Origin: Ruegeria profundi
GTDB lineage: Bacteria; Pseudomonadota; Alphaproteobacteria; Rhodobacterales; Rhodobacteraceae
NCBI RefSeq assembly: GCF_001507545.1
Contig: NZ_LQBP01000008.1
Span: 1-64,000, forward strand
Direction: 5' to 3'
DNA length: 64,000 nt
Numbering within the stretch: position 1 is the first letter of the stretch; every line of letters begins with the position of its first letter. Below the pieces are notes generated by a model. It had not been told where the DNA came from. It saw only the letters and a list, made by a program, of their open reading frames with translations, and ran no database searches. The translations under genes and the position numbers were made by a program. Shown here piece by piece: positions 28,150 through 38,271 of this stretch.

Positions 28150-28167
28150 ATGTGCGCTATAACGCAC
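28150..28167. promoter_or_regulatory. Operator copy 2 between ilvD and the XRE-cupin gene
   Basis: The second exact copy of the 18-base operator. It ends 18 bases before the regulator start at 28186. The 25-base centre spacing puts the two sites about two and a half DNA turns apart, thus on roughly opposite faces, and each contains a TATAA that could be the -10 of one of the two divergent promoters. Confidence 0.75.
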
Positions 28168-28185
28168 AAGGGGATTTGAAAGACG

Positions 28186-28755
28186 ATGAAGATGGCACCG
28201 GACGAAATCACACTGAAGCTCAGGGATGTGCGGGCCGCCGCGGGCTTGAGCCTATCCAAAGTGGCAGAGATGACCGGTGTCAGCAAAGCAATGCTGGGCC
28301 AGATCGAGCGCGGCGAATCCAGCCCGACCATCGCAACGCTGTGGAAGATCGCAAAAGGGTTTCAACTGCCGCTGGGCGCGCTCATCGGGTCGGAAACGCT
28401 GCGGGAAACGCCCAGTTCGGACGTGTTTCGTACCGTGACTTTCCCCGGCAGTCTTGAGGTCAAGATCGTGTTTCCCTTTGATCCCGCGCTGCGGGCCGAA
28501 ACCTTTCATGTTGATCTTGCGCCAAACCAGAGCCACGAATCCGCAGCCCACGCCACTGGCGTGACCGAAGAGGTTTTTGTCCTGCATGGATCGCTTGAGA
28601 TTCTGCGCGATGGCGAATGGGTTCCGTTGCAGGCCGGGCAAGGGCTTCGGTTCGCCGCCGATTTACCGCATGGCTACCGTGCCGGTGATCAGGGCGCGGC
28701 GTTTCTGAATATGCACCACTACGCGCAGCTAGACGCTCTGGCCGCGATCGGCTGA
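28186..28755 (+). CDS. XRE-family regulator with cupin sensor domain
   Basis: A 189-residue transcription factor. Residues about 10-65 form the helix-turn-helix (LSLSKVAEMTGVSKAMLGQIERGE), and residues about 105-180 form a small cupin barrel with HATGVTEEVFVLHGSLEI, a ligand-sensing domain. Such proteins usually repress their own gene and a neighbour and respond to a small metabolite. Two identical 18-base palindromes lie directly upstream in the gap shared with ilvD. Followed at 15 bases by a small membrane-protein gene. Confidence 0.88.
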   Translation: MKMAPDEITLKLRDVRAAAGLSLSKVAEMTGVSKAMLGQIERGESSPTIATLWKIAKGFQLPLGALIGSETLRETPSSDVFRTVTFPGSLEVKIVFPFDPALRAETFHVDLAPNQSHESAAHATGVTEEVFVLHGSLEILRDGEWVPLQAGQGLRFAADLPHGYRAGDQGAAFLNMHHYAQLDALAAIG

Positions 28756-28770
28756 TTCAAGGGGTAAAGT

Positions 28771-29040
28771 ATGGCCGCATTGCTGAACAGTCTGACGCTG
28801 GCAGATGCCATTGGGTCTTTTGGGGCGCTGGTCGTTGTAGCCGCCTATTTCGCCACGCAGATGCGGATGATGAATTCCAATGACCTAGCCTTTCCGGTCC
28901 TGAACCTCGCCGGGTCCATTCTGATCGTCTATTCGCTGCTTGAGAACTTCAATCTGGCCTCGATGCTGATCGAAGGGTTCTGGATTCTGATCAGCCTGAT
29001 CGGGATCGTTCAGTTTTTTCGGCTTCGCCGCACGGGTTAA
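28771..29040 (+). CDS. Small membrane protein (CBU_0592-like)
   Basis: An 89-residue protein with three hydrophobic segments at about residues 12-28, 41-57 and 65-82 and a basic end RLRRTG. The pattern resembles the small CBU_0592-type integral membrane family of unknown function. It follows the XRE-cupin gene by 15 bases and is probably on the same message. Confidence 0.65.
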   Translation: MAALLNSLTLADAIGSFGALVVVAAYFATQMRMMNSNDLAFPVLNLAGSILIVYSLLENFNLASMLIEGFWILISLIGIVQFFRLRRTG

Positions 29041-29120
29041 GCCTGCAAACCCCCTTCCAGCCTTGAACCCGCATGCCTGCGCGTATAGGGAAAACCCAAC
29101 CGCGCTTTGGGGAGGCTTTG

Positions 29121-29975
29121 ATGCAGGACGATCCAAAAACCCTCGTTTCAACCGAATGGCTTGCCGCCCATATCAAAGACCCGGATCTGCGGGTGCTGGA
29201 CGGATCTTGGTATCTGCCGCAACAAGGGCGGGACGCCAAGGCGGAATATGACGCGGGTCACATCCCGGGCGCGCGGTTCTTCGATATTGACGAGATTTCG
29301 GACTTGCGCTCGGACCTGCCGCACATGGCTCCGCCGGTTGAAAAGTTCATGTCGCGCTTGCGGGCGATGGGTGTGGGCGATGGTCATCAGGTCGTGGTCT
29401 ATGACGGCGCCGGGCTAATGTCCGCCGCGCGGGTTTGGTGGCTGTTCCGGCTGATGGGGCAGGAAAACGTGGCCGTTCTGGACGGCGGTTTCCCCAAGTG
29501 GCAGGCCGAAGGGCGCGAGGTCGAAGACCTGCCCCCCGTCATCCGTGACCGCCATATGACCGTGCGTGTGCAAAATCATCTGGTGCGCGACGTGACGCAG
29601 GTTTCAGCCGCCGCGAAACTGGCGGATCACGAGATCATAGACGCCCGCTCGGCAGGCCGTTTTGCTGGGGCCGAGGCCGAGCCGCGAGAAGGCCTGCGAT
29701 CCGGCCACATTCCGGGGTCGCGAAACGTGCCGTTTGGCAATTTGCTCAATAAAAATGGTACGATGAAATCACCTGACGAATGCCGTGCCATATTCGAGGC
29801 CGCAGGTGTCGATCTGTCGAAACCTGCTATTACGTCCTGCGGATCGGGTGTAACGGCTGCGATCCTCAGCCTTGCGCTGGAACGCATGGGCAAGAAAGAC
29901 CATTCGCTTTATGACGGCTCCTGGGCCGAATGGGGTGCCTTCCCAACCCTGCCCGTCGCAACCGGAGAGATCTGA
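29121..29975 (+). CDS. sseA: 3-mercaptopyruvate sulfurtransferase
   Basis: A 284-residue two-domain rhodanese. The active-site loop CGSGVTA begins at Cys240; this loop distinguishes mercaptopyruvate from thiosulfate sulfurtransferases. The inactive N-terminal rhodanese domain has HIPGARFFDID (47-57) and the C-terminal one HIPGSRNVPFG. It moves sulfur from mercaptopyruvate, a cysteine breakdown product, to an acceptor. ATG 29121 is chosen for its GGGGAGG site at 29109-29115, although the frame is open further upstream. Its TGA overlaps the ATG of the aminotransferase by one base, so the two are coupled; that enzyme could supply mercaptopyruvate from cysteine. Confidence 0.93.
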   Translation: MQDDPKTLVSTEWLAAHIKDPDLRVLDGSWYLPQQGRDAKAEYDAGHIPGARFFDIDEISDLRSDLPHMAPPVEKFMSRLRAMGVGDGHQVVVYDGAGLMSAARVWWLFRLMGQENVAVLDGGFPKWQAEGREVEDLPPVIRDRHMTVRVQNHLVRDVTQVSAAAKLADHEIIDARSAGRFAGAEAEPREGLRSGHIPGSRNVPFGNLLNKNGTMKSPDECRAIFEAAGVDLSKPAITSCGSGVTAAILSLALERMGKKDHSLYDGSWAEWGAFPTLPVATGEI

Positions 29976-31159
29976 TGTTCGAGAACCTCAAACCGCAGCC
30001 CGCCGACAAGATCCTGGCGCTGATGCAGATGTACCGCGAAGACCCGCGCGACAATAAGATTGATCTGGGTGTTGGCGTCTATAAGAACGCCGAGGGTATC
30101 ACACCGGTCATGCGGGCGGTGAAAGCTGCCGAAAAACGTATTCTGGAAGAGCAGGAGACCAAGGCCTATACCGGTCTGGCCGGTGATCCCGCTTATGCCG
30201 ATGCGATGATCGGTCTGATCCTTGGGGCCTCGGTGCCGCGTGCCAATATCGCGGCCGTGGCAACCCCCGGAGGTACAGGCGCCTGCCGTCAGGCGTTTGA
30301 GATGATCCGCATGGCCAATCCTTCGGCCCGCGTGTTTGTGTCTAACCCAACATGGCCGAACCATTTGTCGATCCTGAACTATCTGGGGATCGAGACGGTT
30401 CAGTACCGCTATTTCGATGATGAAACGCGCGGTGTCGACTTCGACGGCATGATTGAGGACCTGAAAACCACCAAGGCGGGCGACGTTGTCCTGCTGCACG
30501 GCTGCTGCCATAACCCGACCGGCGCAAATCTGAATATGGTCCAGTGGCAAGAGGTTGTGAACCTAATCAACGAGCGTGGTCTGGTGGCGATGATAGACAT
30601 TGCCTATCAGGGCTTCGGCGACGGTCTGGAAGAAGACGCGCAAGGCGCGCGGCTGGTGGCATCCTCGGTCAAGGAATGCCTGATTGCAGCCTCCTGTTCA
30701 AAGAACTTCGGCGTATACCGCGAACGCACTGGTCTGCTGATGGCGATCAGCAATGACGCGGGGCAAACGGCCCTGAATCAGGCGACACTGGCGTTTTTGA
30801 ACCGCCAGAACTATTCCTTCCCACCCGATCATGGCGCGCGCGTTGTGACCACGATCCTCAACGACGATGCCCTGCGTGCGGATTGGGCGACCGAGCTGGA
30901 AGAGGTCCGCCTGTCCATGCTGGGACTGCGACAGCATTTGGCGGACGAGTTGCAGCGCCTGGCCGGTTCTGATCGTTTCGGCTTTGTCGCTCAGCACCGG
31001 GGCATGTTCTCGCGTCTGGGTGCAGCGCCTGAGTTGGTCGAGAAACTGCGCGTAGATCATGGTATTTACATGATCGGTGACAGCCGCCTGAACATTGCCG
31101 GGCTGAACGCGACAACCGTGCCGATCCTGGCGAAGGCGATTGTCGAGGTTGGCGTTTAA
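29975..31159 (+). CDS. Aromatic/aspartate aminotransferase (class I)
   Basis: A 394-residue pyridoxal-phosphate enzyme of the E. coli AspC/TyrB type. The PLP lysine is Lys243 in SCSKNFGVYRERTG, with HGCCHNPTGAN (175-185) and LGVGVYKNAEG (31-41) also typical. It exchanges amino groups between aspartate or aromatic amino acids and 2-oxoglutarate. Coupled to sseA (TGATG). The start at 29975 is set by the conserved MFENLKPQPADKIL. A strong terminator follows at 31184-31210. Confidence 0.92.
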   Translation: MFENLKPQPADKILALMQMYREDPRDNKIDLGVGVYKNAEGITPVMRAVKAAEKRILEEQETKAYTGLAGDPAYADAMIGLILGASVPRANIAAVATPGGTGACRQAFEMIRMANPSARVFVSNPTWPNHLSILNYLGIETVQYRYFDDETRGVDFDGMIEDLKTTKAGDVVLLHGCCHNPTGANLNMVQWQEVVNLINERGLVAMIDIAYQGFGDGLEEDAQGARLVASSVKECLIAASCSKNFGVYRERTGLLMAISNDAGQTALNQATLAFLNRQNYSFPPDHGARVVTTILNDDALRADWATELEEVRLSMLGLRQHLADELQRLAGSDRFGFVAQHRGMFSRLGAAPELVEKLRVDHGIYMIGDSRLNIAGLNATTVPILAKAIVEVGV

Positions 31160-31183
31160 GCCACCCTGATCACAAAAAGAAAA

Positions 31184-31210
31184 CCCGGGCGCGAACGCCC
31201 GGGTTTTTTT
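31184..31210. terminator. Bidirectional terminator between the aminotransferase gene and amtB
   Basis: CCCGGGCG (31184-31191), loop CGAA, CGCCCGGG (31196-31203), then seven T on the plus strand; on the other strand the A-rich AAAAAGAAAA preceding the stem gives a T-tract, so it serves both convergent genes. Confidence 0.93.
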
Positions 31211-31229
31211 GTCTGCGCGTGGCTAACGC

Positions 31230-32555
<1,326 letters not shown>

Positions 32556-32587
32556 TGTCAGTCCTCGAATGTTGTGAATGGCGGCGC

Positions 32588-32926
32588 TCAAAGCGCCTCT
32601 TCGTTCGTTTCCCCGGTCCGCACGCGCATGGCTTGCTCAACTTCGAGGACGAAAATCTTGCCGTCGCCGATCTTGCCGGTCTTGGCGGTTTTTGTGATGG
32701 TTTCGACGATCTGGTCGGCCATCGTGGCAGGCACCACGATTTCCAGTTTGATCTTCGGTACGAAATTCACGGCATATTCTGCGCCACGATAGATTTCTGT
32801 GTGACCCGATTGCGAGCCGAAGCCCTTGATTTCGGTCACCATCATGCCGCGTACGCCTGCGTTGGTCAGTGCCTCGCGCACCTCCTCAAGCTTGAACGGC
32901 TTGATTGTCGCAATAATCAGTTTCAC
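32588..32926 (-). CDS. glnK: Nitrogen regulatory protein P-II
   Basis: A 112-residue trimeric P-II signal protein. The T-loop has the uridylylation site Tyr51 in EIYRGAEY, and the C-terminus has the RVRTGE motif. It senses 2-oxoglutarate and ATP/ADP and controls AmtB and glutamine synthetase adenylylation. Its position before amtB marks it as GlnK rather than GlnB. GAGGGG precedes the start. I found no sigma-54 promoter upstream by eye. Confidence 0.95.
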   Translation of the reverse strand: MKLIIATIKPFKLEEVREALTNAGVRGMMVTEIKGFGSQSGHTEIYRGAEYAVNFVPKIKLEIVVPATMADQIVETITKTAKTGKIGDGKIFVLEVEQAMRVRTGETNEEAL

Positions 32927-33044
32927 GTTTATCCCCTCTGCTTTCCGGGTCCGTCCGGTCTGTTTTGCACTTGCAGAAAAAGAGCGTGACTGACCGCAGT
33001 AAGGAACGGTTAGAGGCCGCTATAGGGGGCAAACTGGGGGCAAG

Positions 33045-33061
33045 GTGCACAATTTTTGCAC
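33045..33061. promoter_or_regulatory. Inverted repeat between glnK and the penicillin-binding protein gene
   Basis: GTGCA-CAATTTT-TGCAC is a perfect 5-base inverted repeat with a 7-base AT-rich centre, in the 259-base divergent gap. The arms are the reverse of those of NtrC sites (TGCAC...GTGCA), so it is not a standard NtrC box. The region beside it (33050-33085) is the most AT-rich part of the gap, as expected of a promoter. Confidence 0.4.
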
Positions 33062-33185
33062 AAAAATATATGAATGACTAAAAATTAGGCGAAGTGATGA
33101 GGCGATTTGACGGAAATTCAGACCTCTACTTCATCGCCATTGCGGGGTATTGTGCCTCAAAACGATAACCGGGCAGAGTTTGAGC

Positions 33186-35369
33186 ATGACTGAGTCCAGG
33201 CGCCGCAAGACACCGCTTGTCGCGGACAAAAGATACCCGTCGAAAGGGCGCAGGCCCGCAGCGACCAAACGAACGGCGAAACCCGCGGGCAAGAAGGCGG
33301 TTGCGCGCAAAACGGCTGCGCGCAGAACCACCCGAAAAAAGACGCGCAAGAAATCCGGTGGCGGAGGCGGCTTATTTCGCCGCCTCTTTCGCTGGGCCGT
33401 GCGGCTGATCTGGAGCGTGACGTGGCGCGTCGGTGCAGTCGCCGCCATGCTGTTGGCGCTGGCCGTCGGGGTGGTTTACACGTCGCTGCCCGATCTGGAT
33501 GCCTTGCTGGATGGGCGCGCGCGTGGCTCGGTCACATTGCTGGACCGCAACGGAGATGTCTTTGCCTGGCGTGGCGATCAGTTTGGTGGCGTCATTACGG
33601 CGGATACCGTCTCACCGCATTTGAAAAATGCCGTCGTCGCCACCGAGGATAAACGATTCTACCGGCATTTCGGGGTGAGCCCGCGCGGTATTGCCAGTGC
33701 CGTACGCATCAACCTGAGCGAAGGGCGCGGGCCATTGTCAGGGCATGGCGGATCGACGATCACGCAGCAAACCGCAAAACTTCTGTGTCTGGGTGTGCCA
33801 TATGTTCCAGGCGAATGGGACTCCGAAGCCGCCTATGAGGCGGATTGCCGTCAGGGTTCGTTGTGGCGCAAGGCCAAAGAGGCGGTCTATGCCATCGCGA
33901 TGGAGGTCAAATACTCAAAGGACGAAATCCTCACGATCTATCTGAACCGCGCATTCCTTGGCGCAGGCGCGCGTGGGTTCGAAGCCGCAAGCCAGCGCTA
34001 TTTCGGCATCTCAGCGGCTGAGGTGAACCCGGCGCAGGCGGCGATGCTGGCGGGTCTGCTGGTTGCACCGACACGCTATGCGCCGACAAATAACCTGCAA
34101 CGTTCGCAAAACCGGGCGCGCTTGGTCATTGGGTTGATGGAGGATCAGGATTATCTGACCACTGCCCAGGCCAGCACTGCGCGCAACACCCCTGCCCAGT
34201 TGTCCGATGCAGCCGCGGCGCAGGCTGGTGGGTATTTTGCCGATTGGGTCATCACCGAATTGCCAAGCTATTTTGGCACGAACACCAGAGATGACGTCGT
34301 TATCCGCACCACGCTGGATCAACGGCTTCAGAAATCGGCGGAAGAGGCGCTGAAATACATCTTTCAGGAAAAGGTTCGCGAAGGGTCCAAGGCGCAGGCC
34401 GCGATTGTTGTGATGTCTGCGGATGGTGCCGTGCGCGCAATGGTCGGCGGGCGCAAAACACGCGTATCCGGCGCGTTCAACCGTGCAACGCAGGCGCTGC
34501 GCCAAACCGGGTCGTCCTTCAAGCCCTTCGTCTATGCCACGGCGCTGGAATTGGGCTATTCCCCGCTGGATACAGTCGTGGACGAACCGTATTGCGTCAA
34601 TATTCCAGGTTCGGGCCAGTGGTGCCCCAAGAACTATACCAACAAGTTCTACGGTCGGGTCACCCTTGCGGATGCGCTGAAGAATTCGTTGAACATCCCG
34701 GCGGTCAAAGCGGCCGAGGTTGCAGGGCTGGATAATGTCCGCACGGTAGCCAGCGAATTTGGTATTGAAAGCGATCTGGCGCAGGGTCCGGCCCTGGCGC
34801 TGGGTGCGTCGGAAAGCACACTGATCGAGATGACCGGGGCCTATGCCGGTATCCTCAACGGCGGTTCCGCGGTCGAGCCATACGGGTTGTCTGAGCTTAA
34901 GCTGCTGGGGGATGAAACGCCCGTGATGGTGACGACAACCGGCATCGGCGAACGGGTGATCAACGACAAGGCTGCCAAGCAACTGACCTGGATGATGGAG
35001 CGGGTGGTGTCCGAAGGCACCGGTGGACGCGCACAGCTACCGGGGTGGCAGGTGGCAGGCAAGACTGGCACGACCCAGGCGGCGCGCGATGCCTGGTTTA
35101 TTGGGTTCACGGCGGATTATGTGGCCGGTGTGTGGATGGGGTATGATGACAACACGCCCCTGTCCGGCGTGACGGGTGGTGGTTTGCCTGCCGAGATATG
35201 GCGGGAAACCATGCTGCGCGTGACCGAAGGTATGACGCCCACGCCGCTGCCCATGCTGGCCCCGGACCCCCCGGTGCGGACAGCTCAGCCGCAACAGCAG
35301 CGACGCCGACAGGGTGGCGGTTTTGAAAATGCCATCAACAACCTGCTGAACAACCTTTTCGGAAACTGA
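33186..35369 (+). CDS. Class A penicillin-binding protein (PBP1A/1C-like)
   Basis: A 727-residue bifunctional peptidoglycan synthase. A very basic cytoplasmic tail rich in Lys/Arg (residues 1-68) is followed by one membrane anchor (about 78-99). The GT51 glycosyltransferase domain has its catalytic Glu154 in ATEDKRFYRHFG and GGSTITQQ. The transpeptidase domain has SSFK (nucleophile Ser), SLN and KTGTT. It ends in a Gln/Arg-rich tail. The basic tail is longer than usual and could bind DNA or acidic partners. ATG 33186 is used, although the frame is open to 33150. Confidence 0.93.
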   Translation: MTESRRRKTPLVADKRYPSKGRRPAATKRTAKPAGKKAVARKTAARRTTRKKTRKKSGGGGGLFRRLFRWAVRLIWSVTWRVGAVAAMLLALAVGVVYTSLPDLDALLDGRARGSVTLLDRNGDVFAWRGDQFGGVITADTVSPHLKNAVVATEDKRFYRHFGVSPRGIASAVRINLSEGRGPLSGHGGSTITQQTAKLLCLGVPYVPGEWDSEAAYEADCRQGSLWRKAKEAVYAIAMEVKYSKDEILTIYLNRAFLGAGARGFEAASQRYFGISAAEVNPAQAAMLAGLLVAPTRYAPTNNLQRSQNRARLVIGLMEDQDYLTTAQASTARNTPAQLSDAAAAQAGGYFADWVITELPSYFGTNTRDDVVIRTTLDQRLQKSAEEALKYIFQEKVREGSKAQAAIVVMSADGAVRAMVGGRKTRVSGAFNRATQALRQTGSSFKPFVYATALELGYSPLDTVVDEPYCVNIPGSGQWCPKNYTNKFYGRVTLADALKNSLNIPAVKAAEVAGLDNVRTVASEFGIESDLAQGPALALGASESTLIEMTGAYAGILNGGSAVEPYGLSELKLLGDETPVMVTTTGIGERVINDKAAKQLTWMMERVVSEGTGGRAQLPGWQVAGKTGTTQAARDAWFIGFTADYVAGVWMGYDDNTPLSGVTGGGLPAEIWRETMLRVTEGMTPTPLPMLAPDPPVRTAQPQQQRRRQGGGFENAINNLLNNLFGN

Positions 35370-35381
35370 TACGTCAACAAA

Positions 35382-35408
35382 AAAGGCGGTGCACCCGGCA
35401 CCGCCTTT
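35382..35408. terminator. Bidirectional terminator between the PBP gene and leuB
   Basis: AAAGGCGGTGC (35382-35392) and GCACCGCCTTT (35398-35408) form an 11-bp stem with a 5-base loop. A-rich and T-rich flanks on the two sides let it stop both convergent messages. Confidence 0.88.
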
Positions 35409-35429
35409 CTGTCCAATCGCCCCAAGTGA

Positions 35430-36533
35430 TCAGAGGCTACTGTCCAGTGCGGCCAAAATCGCGTCACCCATCTGGGTGGTCGAGACCGGAGTTACCCCTT
35501 CATCAGCCAGCAGGTCGCCGGTGCGGACGCCATCGGCCAACACCTTCTCGATCGCAGCTTCCAGGCGGTCAGCTTCGTCGCCCTGATCAAAGCTATAGCG
35601 CAGCGCCATGGCAAAGCTGAGGATACAGGCGATCGGGTTGGCCTTGCCTTCACCCGCGATATCCGGGGCAGACCCGTGCACGGGCTCGTACATCGCCTTG
35701 GGACGGCCATTCGCCATTGGGGCTCCAAGGCTGGCCGAGGGCAACATGCCAAGCGATCCGGTCAGCATCGCGGCGCAGTCCGACAGGATATCGCCAAACA
35801 GGTTGTCTGTCAGGATCACGTCAAACTGCTTGGGCGCGCGCACCAGCTGCATGGCGCCGTTATCGGCATACATATGGCTCAGCTCAACTTCGGGATAGTC
35901 TTGGCTTACGCGGGTCACGACTTCACGCCACAGGATGCCCGATTCCATCACATTGGCCTTTTCCATTGAGCACAGTTTCTTGTTCCGGCGCATTGCCAAC
36001 TCAAAGGCCGAACGCGCGACGCGCTCAATCTCGGATTCGGTATAGCGCTGGGTGTTGATGCCGACGCGCTCATTACCTTCTTCGAAAATGCCGCGCGGCT
36101 CGCCGAAATAAACGCCCGAGGTCAGCTCGCGCACGATCATGATGTCCAGACCCGCGACGATGTCTTTTTTCAGCGATGAGAAATCGGCCAGCGCGTCAAA
36201 ACACTGTGCCGGACGCAGGTTTGAATACAGGTCCATTTCCTTGCGCAGGCGCAGCAGACCGCGCTCGGGCTTGAGGCTGAAATCCAGATCGTCGTATTTC
36301 GGGCCACCCACGGCACCCAGCAGAACCGCGTCCACCTCTTGCGCCTTGGCCATGGTTTCGTCCGACAGGGGCTTTCCATGCGCGTCATAAGCCGCACCGC
36401 CCACCAGATCTTCGCTCACGTCAAAGTGAAGGTCACGCTTGTCGCTGAACCAATCGATAATTCTGCGCACTTCGGCCATAACTTCGGGGCCAATTCCGTC
36501 TCCGGGCAGGATGAGGAGCGAAGGGTTGGACAT
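35430..36533 (-). CDS. leuB: 3-isopropylmalate dehydrogenase
   Basis: A 367-residue enzyme of leucine synthesis that oxidatively decarboxylates 3-isopropylmalate. Typical blocks: [14 protein letters not shown] near the N-terminus, the [12 protein letters not shown] loop, [15 protein letters not shown], and the NAD-binding [14 protein letters not shown]. It lies apart from leuC and leuD, separated by three unrelated genes. An AGGAG site precedes the ATG. Confidence 0.96.
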   Translation of the reverse strand: MSNPSLLILPGDGIGPEVMAEVRRIIDWFSDKRDLHFDVSEDLVGGAAYDAHGKPLSDETMAKAQEVDAVLLGAVGGPKYDDLDFSLKPERGLLRLRKEMDLYSNLRPAQCFDALADFSSLKKDIVAGLDIMIVRELTSGVYFGEPRGIFEEGNERVGINTQRYTESEIERVARSAFELAMRRNKKLCSMEKANVMESGILWREVVTRVSQDYPEVELSHMYADNGAMQLVRAPKQFDVILTDNLFGDILSDCAAMLTGSLGMLPSASLGAPMANGRPKAMYEPVHGSAPDIAGEGKANPIACILSFAMALRYSFDQGDEADRLEAAIEKVLADGVRTGDLLADEGVTPVSTTQMGDAILAALDSSL

Positions 36534-36624
36534 GAAGGATCTCCTTGCGTTTGGTCGAAAAGGCCCTAGCGTCTGCGCCGCATCGGGTCAATGAGACGAA
36601 CCCGTCAAACTACGAGGAAAATAC

Positions 36625-37152
36625 ATGCTGATACCGGGAAAACCCGTCCCTGCGCTGAAAATCGATACTGTCGGTCACGGAACATTCGATCTGGATGCCG
36701 ACAATGGGGAAAATGGCACGCTGGTGATTCAGTATAGGGGTCTGCACTGCCCGATCTGCATAAGGCAAATGTCCGAGGTCGAAGCCGCCCTAGATGAGTT
36801 TGCCGCGCTGGGCGTCGAAGTGATCATGATCTCGACAGATACGGCGGATCGCGCGGCGGAAACCGCGCAGAAGGCTGGCGTCTCGCGCCTGCGTGTGGGT
36901 CACAGCCTGCCGCTGGCAGCCGCGCGCGAGGATTGGGGGCTGAACATCTCAACCGCGCGCGAGGGCAGCGCGGAACCGGCACTGTTCGCCGAACCCGGCC
37001 ATTTCTACATCGCACCCGACCGGTCGCTTTACTTCGCCTGGCAGCAAACAACACCATTCGGGCGCCCATCCACTTCCGATATTGTGGGTGGCCTGAAATT
37101 TTCCCTGGGCAATAACTACCCGCCGCGCGGAACTTACACCGGCCCGCTCTGA
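36625..37152 (+). CDS. Peroxiredoxin-like redoxin with CPIC motif
   Basis: A 175-residue thioredoxin-fold protein of the AhpC/TSA-Redoxin group. The active site is RGLHCPICIRQMSEVE (residues about 38-53), with two cysteines three apart. This differs from the single peroxidatic P-x-x-x-T-x-x-C of true peroxiredoxins, so it may act as a thiol peroxidase or reductase of the PRX-like2 type. No signal peptide, so cytoplasmic. It is divergent from leuB across 91 bases. Confidence 0.75.
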   Translation: MLIPGKPVPALKIDTVGHGTFDLDADNGENGTLVIQYRGLHCPICIRQMSEVEAALDEFAALGVEVIMISTDTADRAAETAQKAGVSRLRVGHSLPLAAAREDWGLNISTAREGSAEPALFAEPGHFYIAPDRSLYFAWQQTTPFGRPSTSDIVGGLKFSLGNNYPPRGTYTGPL

Positions 37153-37227
37153 CCAGTCGTGGCCAAGGCGAACTTGTTCCGCTCATGGTAGGTAGAGTTC
37201 GGAACGTCATCGGACAAATTGGGCAAG

Positions 37228-38271
37228 TTAGTTCATTGGCTGGGTAGGCGCGGTTACGTCCACCCACACCAGCCGGTGCCTGCTGGCTTGCTCAGCCGTT
37301 TTCCGCAGGGGCGTGTCCGGGTCGGGCCAAAAGATGCCCGCATCCAATACCTGCAGGTCCGCTGATGGCAGCACATAATCGACCCGCATCTCGCCTACGG
37401 CCTTCCATTCCACGGTCGTCAGCGCGCCTGACGCATCAGCGGGGCGGGGATCCTGCAGCCGCGAATCGGTCAGCAGAGCTTGTATTGCTTCGGTGCGCCC
37501 ATCCCCCCGCACGGGGTCCAAGTTGGCATCTGCGGCGATAACGAACGGGCCATCCGGTTTGCGCCCGAGTTCACCGTCCAGAACAAGGGACCAGAGGCGG
37601 ATCTCATCACGGTTCCGCAACCCGTTGCGATCTTCGGGCCCGTCGAACACGGGCGGCGCGGCGTGAAACGTCATCAGGTCCAGTGACCCGATCGGTGTGT
37701 CCACAGGCACGATCCAATGGGCAACAGAAGACAGGCGCTGTATGGCCTGCGCCTCTTCCGAGGGGAAAGGACCAGCGTCCGTAACCGGCAATTCTGCACC
37801 CGGCAGGTCACGCCACAGCAGGTTGGTAAAGTCCTGCACCTTGTCTTCATTGATGGGGTAACGCGAAAGCACCGCCAACCCGGCCTGACCAGTGAAGCGA
37901 CCCCAGCCCTGGGCGTCTGCCGGGCCATGGGTGCGCCCGTCACCATTCAGGTCCAACGCGGTTTCGAACCCCGAATTCGGAACCCCAGAAAAATGATAGG
38001 GATAGTCCAGTCCTGTCGTGCGGAGTTGGTCGATCAAAGCGGCAATAGCTTGCCCTTCCAAGTCCCAGTCGACCCCCTGCAGGGCAACGATATCCGACTG
38101 CGCCGCGACAAGCACATCGACCACGGCCTGCACCTGCGGGTCGCCGCGCTGAATGTCGCGCAGCAGCAGGCCCGGTCCATCGCGGCTGAGTTCGGTGTTG
38201 TACGTGGCAATGCGCACTGTCTCGGCCTGCGCCATCATCGGCAGCAGTAAGATAAACAGGGCGCGGATCAT
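37228..38271 (-). CDS. Secreted endonuclease/exonuclease/phosphatase-family protein
   Basis: A 347-residue protein with a signal peptide (MIRALFILLLPMMAQAE). The EEP fold is shown by IATYNTELSRDGPG at the N-terminus, VALQGVDWD in place of the usual LQE metal site, the VIAADANLDP block (usual GDFN/GDLN) and a final HRLVWVD (usual SDH). Several catalytic positions are thus altered from the nuclease consensus, so a phosphatase or phosphodiesterase role in the periplasm is as likely as DNA cleavage. It overlaps the membrane-protein gene upstream by ATGA. Confidence 0.75.
   Translation of the reverse strand: MIRALFILLLPMMAQAETVRIATYNTELSRDGPGLLLRDIQRGDPQVQAVVDVLVAAQSDIVALQGVDWDLEGQAIAALIDQLRTTGLDYPYHFSGVPNSGFETALDLNGDGRTHGPADAQGWGRFTGQAGLAVLSRYPINEDKVQDFTNLLWRDLPGAELPVTDAGPFPSEEAQAIQRLSSVAHWIVPVDTPIGSLDLMTFHAAPPVFDGPEDRNGLRNRDEIRLWSLVLDGELGRKPDGPFVIAADANLDPVRGDGRTEAIQALLTDSRLQDPRPADASGALTTVEWKAVGEMRVDYVLPSADLQVLDAGIFWPDPDTPLRKTAEQASRHRLVWVDVTAPTQPMN

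Noticed and set aside
33030..33070. NtrC site or sigma-54 promoter for glnK
   Set aside because: The palindrome arms are in the wrong order for NtrC, and no GG-N10-GC promoter was found on the glnK strand.
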